DNA of 64,000 bases from Burhinus oedicnemus (taxonomy: Eukaryota > Chordata > Aves > Charadriiformes > Burhinidae), in the NCBI GenBank assembly GCA_008921705.1, contig VFFE01007188.1, positions 979,443-1,043,442 of the forward strand. Reading direction: 5' to 3'. The first letter of the stretch is position 1, and every line of letters starts with the position of its first letter. Below the pieces are notes generated by a model, which was not told the DNA's origin, searched no databases, and worked only from the letters and a program-made list of their open reading frames with translations. This document shows positions 58,575-64,000 of the stretch, one piece after another. The position numbers and the translations under genes are program-made.

Positions 58575-59245
58575 CCACTAACTTTGTTGTCTCTCAAGCA
58601 TTTTTAAATAGGTCTCCATAATTTTACCAGACACTGAAGTGACACTGACAGGCCTGTAATTACCAGGGTCTTCTTTCTCACCCTTCTTGAAAACTGAGAC
58701 AGCATTTACCAGCTTCCAGTCAACTGGGACCTCTCCAGATTCCCAAGACTGTTGAAAAATAGTGGAAGGAAGCCCTGTGATGTTATCAGCCAGCTCTGTC
58801 ATACCCTGGGATGAATCCTGTCATGCCCTACAGGCTTATGTGCAGCCAGCTAGAGCAGCAAGTCTCAAACAAGTTCAGGGTTGGCTGGGAATTTATCATC
58901 CTCTCAGTCACAGTCTTCCAACACAGGGCTCCAGGGGTCCCAGGGCCCATCATCAGTGTTGAAGACAGAGGCAAAAAAGGCATGAAACATCTCTGCTTTG
59001 TTTACACCCCTATTTGTGAGGTGGCTGGCCTTGTAAACAACAGATCAATGATATCTCCGATTGTACTTTTGTTGTTAACATATTTAAAAAAGCCCTTTTT
59101 GTTGTCCTTCACAGTACCGGCCAGCTTGGACTCTAATTGAGTTTTGGCAACATCAGTTTTCTCCCTATGGTGGCAAACAGCACCTCTGTAGTCCTCCCGT
59201 GTCACCTGTCCTTTCTTCTGTACAATTTCCTTTTCTGCCTAAGTT
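58575..59245 (-). mobile_element. CR1 LINE fragment, pre-RT linker and RT fingers
   Basis: On the minus strand this carries the ORF2 segment between endonuclease and RT (frame 59002-59205, block DNKKGFFKYVNNKSTIGDI) and, after several breaks, the RT fingers (frame 58578-58802, ADNITGLPSTIFQQSWESGE and GNYRPVSVTSVSGKIME). Both ends are cut: there is no endonuclease, no palm and no 3' tail. It is the only copy here that includes the linker upstream of RT. Confidence 0.85.
58578..59205 (-). pseudogene. decayed CR1 ORF2, linker plus RT fingers
   Basis: Conserved blocks in order are AKTQLESKL, KDNKKGFFKYVNNK, a SVFNTDDGPWDPWSPV-type acidic segment readable in another frame near 58930, and WESGEVPVDWK with FKKGEKEDPGNYRPVS. 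Stops at several points and at least two frameshifts separate them. In intact CR1 this region links the APE-type endonuclease to the RT palm. Confidence 0.8.
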
Positions 59246-59267
59246 CTAGAAGATCCCTGCTCACCGC

Positions 59268-59757
59268 TGACTCTTTGAAAAGTCATGGTGATTAGAAGAG
59301 GTTCCTGAGGACCAGAACAAAACAAGTGTGATTATTATCTCCAAGAGGGGAGAGAAGGAAGATCTAGACAACTTCAGTCTGCTAAGTCTCACATCAATTC
59401 CTGAGAATATGATGGAGCAAATTGTCCTGGAAATCATTTTCAAGGATATGAAGATCAAGAAGATGACTATGAGTTATCAGCATGAATTTACAAATTTGAA
59501 ATCATGCTTAACCGATGAGATAGCCTTCTATGATGAGTTGATTGGCTCTGCATGAGGGGAGAGCAGTGAATGATATTTATCTTTATTTTATTAAGACTTG
59601 CCATAACATCTTATTAGACCATCTGATGAAATACAGATTTGATAAGTGGACAGTGACAGGGATCAACAACTTAACTGACCCTGCTTTGGTCAAGCAGATT
59701 GGACCAGATGATCTCCAGAGGACCCCTCTGACCTCAACAATTCTGTCACCCACAATG
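59268..59757 (+). mobile_element. old CR1 LINE fragment with internal deletion
   Basis: Plus-strand RT fingers and palm start: SKRGEKEDLDNFSLLSLTSI (59337 onward), then SYQHEFTNLKSCLTDEIAFY. The motif A region has become IYLYFIKTCHNI, losing the catalytic Asp. At about 59660 it jumps to a CR1 3' end (CTGACCCTGCTTTGG, GGACCAGATGATCTCCAGAG, CAACAATTCTGTCACCCACA). It is highly mutated and opposed in direction to the adjacent fragment. Confidence 0.78.
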
Positions 59758-62539
59758 ACCAAAACAGCATGAATATATTATGGTGTTTTCTGTTGAAAAA
59801 GGGAAATTTAAGGTGAGGTAATCTCAAGAACAGAACTAGGCCTCACTGTGACATAAAATATAAGGTCTGGGTGAGATACGTATAGCAGGTCATTAATGAT
59901 TTCTGTTCTCTGTCTCACACACATACACACAGTCTGTAGATAACATACTCACAAGAGTAAAAGTGTCTGGCCCAGATGTGACCGGCACCAGGGTCTTGGA
60001 AAATCAGGACACTCCCACCAGCTGGCCAAGGTGTCCAAATACTGAGTGACATGCAGAAGTTTCACTCCCAGCTCAGCCTTCAGCACAGTGTCAGTTGTCC
60101 ATAGATGTGTGTGGGTTGTGTTTATGTGTCGAGAGAATTATTTTAAATATTTATTGCTTTACAATTTAAGTAGTTGGCATGAGCTGCCAGTGATGACTAG
60201 AAAAGGGTTACATTTTGTTTGGATTTTCTATTTTTTTCGGTTTATACTCATGTGAGGTCTAAATAAGATCAAAGACAGGGACGAGGTTCACATGAGCTTT
60301 TACCTTAGGGTAGCATCTTCCTCTGTTTCACTTCCAATGAGCTGTGCAAACACTTGTCTAACAGTTGTGCCATCATATGTAATTCACACACATTGCAAAA
60401 ATACTTCTGAGACAGGAACTTCAATAGAATTTCTATGAATATGTTTGAAAGTTCAGTATGATTAGGCTGGAAAATTACTGCATCATCAGTCTTGGGACTG
60501 CAGTATTACTGCTGTTAATATACTAATTCAAACTGGGACTGAAAAAGGTCATTTCAGACTTCATGGACTGAAGCAGCATCCATAGAATTAATGTGTTAGC
60601 AGAAACTGAAAAAACCACTTCTCCGATCAAAGGATTAATTTTATATTCCTTTGCCATAACTAGGAATCTGAAAATGGATTATAGCCTTCTATTGTGGTAT
60701 AACTGGGCACATATTGTACAGTTCTTACAGTTATTTGTGATACTTGTTACATGATGGCAGAAATAGTGCCATATATTCAATAATACTGTTTTTTTAAAAA
60801 CAAACAAATTACTGCCCTTGAACATTCATGCTGAGCTCTTATAATAGACATGTACCCAGAGGGAGAACCTGGCCCTTTTAAAACTTCTAGCAAAATTAAA
60901 GAACAAAGCAATCAGGTTCTTGCGTTAGTGCCACCCTCTCTGACATAAAAAAGAATATTCATTTAACTATTGTGAGCCTACGACTATGGTCAAAACAATA
61001 AGAAAAAATGAACTCTAAAAAATAGAGACAGTATTATTTGATAATACAAATAAAGATTTTTGGTTTAATATCAGTTCTGGATTTCTTACATATATTTCTT
61101 ACATTCATGTATTAATATATCATTACATAATGAAAAATGACAATCTTTGAGCCAATTATGACTCCCTCTATATTACGACATAAGACCTACTGAAAAGTTC
61201 TTTGCTTTTACCTCCCTGCTCCCCAGCCATCGCATGCACGAACTCATGGATCCTTGTAATGAGAAGGCCTGCTCATGTATTTATTACCTTGCCAGATCAA
61301 AAGGACTAAATGGATCCATGACTATCTGTTTAAAGTGACTTAGCAAGTACAGCAAAATAATAATTAAAAGTTGTCAGAAAATAAGGAGGCAACAGGGATG
61401 AGATAATGACTCAGATAATCCTAAGAATAATTGTTAGAGTTTATGCTTTCTATTGTACATAATGCAAAAACATACCTGTTATCAGAATAGTTATCTCTAT
61501 TCAGTTATTCTCATTGTTCAAGTGTTCCATAATATGATAGGAAATGGAATATGACATTTGGTTTAATTATTCTGATGTAAATCATTAATATTTCCAGAAC
61601 TTAAAAAAAATATGCTGTCATAAAGATTCATTTATGAAGGTATTTACTTTTAAAAACTCACTGGCCAAATCTAGGGCTTATATGTAGATAATTTTCTAGG
61701 TAAATCTGAGATTTCCAAAACATATGCACAATGCAGATGGGACATACTGCAAAATGTCCTTTAATTAGAGAAAGCTTCTTTTTCTTTTCATTGAATTTTT
61801 AGTTGGTTATGAAACATATATATCCTATGACTTTGTCTCTCATTTTGAGCCTGCCCTGACAATAACTAGCTACGCAAGCCATCTCAACTTTGCCCCGAGT
61901 AACTTACATGTTTGAGAGTTCAGAAATTTGGCTTACAGGTTATTATTTGCTTGATTTCAGACTCTGATTTATTAATTTGTTTTCAGACTATTATCATTAT
62001 TACTATTATTACACATGAATCAAGATAACTGCATAAACAGGAATAAAATTAATGTAGCTAACAGCAACAGTGATAGTAATTGTTCTCTGCTTTGCAAATT
62101 ATTTCTCATTTGATAAGCTTCCATGACCACAAGCCCTAAGCGTTATCCCAAAGCTAGAATTCCAAACACCAAAATCTATAAATTCATCTCTGATCATACT
62201 TAAGAAGGAAGTACCTTTGTGAAGAGAATGAGGCCACAGTCCATCATTCTCTTGGTGGCAATTTTACATTTTACGTGGCTACTGCAACACCTACTTTTAT
62301 CTTTTAAGTGGATCCCTTCAGGCCCGTGTTCCTCCTTCACTTTCTTTCTTGAACTTTTTTATATAACGTTAAGCACATAAATATGTTCAGGTTTACCTCA
62401 TGAACTAAGGTGAGATTTGTAAGTAAGGAGTCAAGTCAATCTTTACCCTCTCCACATTCAGTACAAAAGAATTATGCAGTTCTAGCTATGGATTTAGACC
62501 TTAGATGAACTGAATTGTCTCCTGGAGGTGTTTACTGTC
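59758..62539. other. AT-rich unique DNA
   Basis: No transposon or gene recognised. A short CA-type repeat lies near 59917-59931. Confidence 0.4.
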
Positions 62540-62940
62540 ACGCTCTGAGTGCACCAACAAGTCTGAATTGCGATGCTAACCTCACATGGGACCTCCACCG
62601 TGCTCCTTCTGTCATTGACCCAGGAGCGTCATTTGAGCTCAGGCCCAGGATCCTGGTCCTTGCCTAAGACATGTAGGCAAGCATGTGTCCAATCCTGTTC
62701 CTTGACAGACCTTCATTGCTAACCAGGCTTGTGGATTGACCTTGGACTTGCCTCATCACTTGGGACTTGTCTCAAGATCACTAGGCTGATGACTGAACCT
62801 GCTACTGCCACAGGATCTGCTCTGCTTGCCTGGTTTGGATACTATGGGATTGTTTTCTTATTGTTGAGGTGATGATCCCTACCTGTAGTGTTGTCACCTT
62901 TGGCTCCTGGCTTGTCTTCACTTGCAGAGTAGACCACCTT
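62540..62940. repeat. unnamed repeat pair C, copy 2 (inverted relative to copy 1)
   Basis: GC-richer than its flanks; its segment 62730-62785 (TTGACCTTGGACTTGCCTCA and GGGACTTG with GATCACTAGG) is the reverse complement of 28000-28050. Family unknown to me. Confidence 0.5.
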
Positions 62941-63694
62941 TCTTACTTCCTCACAGTTTCTTTTCTCCATTGATTATATATCTAAAATTTGAGAAGGATG
63001 AATTCAGGCCGAGGACCTCATATAGCTGTGCAGCTGAGTGACGCTTTTGTGAGCTGTTGAGAGACAACTGTGTTTCATTTTGACAGATGATAATTGTTAT
63101 TCACACCTACACTGCCTCTTACAAATCAATTTACCTAAATGTGAATCTCTGAGACTTTATGAAACTGCAGCTCATTTAGAATGTTGCATAACATCTTAAA
63201 AAAAACAAACTGCTAGAAATATATTAGATCTTTCTCTTTGAGTTCTCAAAGAAGTCCATAGCTGTAGAAGATTCAAGAAAAAATATCCTTCAGTAGTTTA
63301 GGAGGAGAGGGATGTCCAGTTCCCAGCTTCCATCAATTCCAGTTTTCTACTCTGTGTTATTCGCTGTGTCTCCTTATTTCTTACTCCAAGCTTCTCCCTA
63401 ACTGGCATCCAATCTGCTCCTAGTTTAGTCTGTATCTTCCATCCAGTGTGCTGGTTTAACCTACAGCTTTCTGTCAGACCATTCTCGTCTAATCTAATTT
63501 AATAGCTTTCTAAACAGAGAAATCAGTGTTTTTAAAGCAAGTTTCATTGCCTGAGTTGTATCTTCATTTCTGACCAGACATATTCTTATGTCTGGCCACA
63601 GTATGTTATATTGTTATATATCGCACCAAGAGCCATAGTAGCAAGTATGTAGACAGCAGGTAAGGGGAAGTGATTATTCCCCTCTGTTTGGGAT
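62941..63694. other. unique DNA
   Basis: Nothing recognised. Confidence 0.35.
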
Positions 63695-64000
63695 TTGTGA
63701 CACTACATCTGGAGTATTGCATACAATATTTGACTCCCCAGTACAGAAAAGACACTGACATACTGGGATCCTGCAGAGGGCCACGAAGGTCGGTAGAGAG
63801 CTGGAGCTCATGACATAGAAGGAGAAGCTGAAAAAACAGGGGGTTTTCTACCTTTAGAAGACCAAGGGATTTTTTTTTTTTTTCTTTCTGCAGCTAACTA
63901 ATGGAAGAGTACAGTGATGACAGAGCCAGACTTTTCTCCAAGTTGGACAGTAGAGGGATGTGAGGCAATGAACACAAATTGAAAAATTTTAGGAAATTCT
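63695..64000 (+). mobile_element. old CR1 LINE, cut by the window edge
   Basis: Plus-strand ORF2 C-terminal region in broken frames: GACACTACATCTGGAGTATT, CCCCAGTACAGAAAAGACAC, AGGGCCACGAAGGTCGGTAG and AGCCAGACTTTTCTCCAAG match CR1 blocks in order, continuing to the AGGAAATTC block at the last bases. A poly(T) insertion lies at 63870-63885. The 3' UTR and tail should lie beyond the window. Confidence 0.82.

Overview
The window looks like avian nuclear DNA, probably from a neognath bird. The evidence is its repeat content: many 5'-truncated CR1 LINE copies ending in the diagnostic CR1 tail (repeats of the octamer ATTCTATG, usually seen here as GAATCATA on the opposite strand), plus solo LTRs of endogenous retrovirus families known to me from songbird and other neoavian genomes. 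The background is visibly AT-rich. There is no bacterial-style gene organisation, no rRNA or tRNA gene, and no exon of a host protein-coding gene that I can support. I read it as a gene desert or part of a very large intron. The only recognisable coding sequence is decayed CR1 ORF2 (reverse transcriptase) and its C-terminal region.

Layout: 1-3.7 kb AT-rich unique DNA; 3.7-4.8 kb a GC-richer LTR-like repeat holding an LTR fragment; 5.8-6.7 kb a solo LTR (+) broken by a CR1; 6.7-10.4 kb unique; 10.8-12.0 kb CR1 (-) with an RT frame carrying one stop; 13.4-14.0 kb LTR (+); 14.8-15.4 kb CR1 (-); 16.1-18.0 kb an LTR (-) with a second complete LTR (+) inside it, both with 5-bp target duplications; 18.5-19.35 kb a sibling of the 10.8-kb CR1, holding a 20-N gap; 19.7-20.9 kb a three-part inverted CR1 composite; 20.9-21.1 kb a 167-bp palindromic element with TA at both ends; 22-23.4 kb two unnamed repeats; 24.2 kb CR1; 24.5-27.8 kb unique; 27.8-28.3 kb unnamed repeat; 29.6-30.6 kb CR1 (-); 31.7-32.3 kb solo LTR (-); 33.3-34.5 kb old CR1 (-); 35.5-36.1 kb possible LTR; 38.2-38.6 kb LTR (-); 41.5-42.2 kb solo LTR (+); 43.5-44.5 kb two CR1 pieces (+); 44.7-45.25 kb LTR (-); 47.8-49.6 kb two CR1 (-); 49.6-58.6 kb mostly unique with one repeat and a pentanucleotide microsatellite near 53.3 kb; 58.6-59.8 kb two opposed CR1 fragments; 62.5-62.9 kb second copy of the 27.8-kb repeat; 63.7 kb to the end, CR1 (+) cut by the window edge.

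No genes act together here; what can be read is the order of transposition. CR1 inserted into an LTR (6.0 kb), and one LTR inserted into another (16.7 kb). The LTRs are solo: no gag, pol or env frame lies beside any of them. The observations most worth a second look are the palindromic 167-bp element, the shared nonsense codon in two independent CR1 insertions, the gap that appears under-sized, and three interspersed repeat families, each present twice in the window, that I cannot name.
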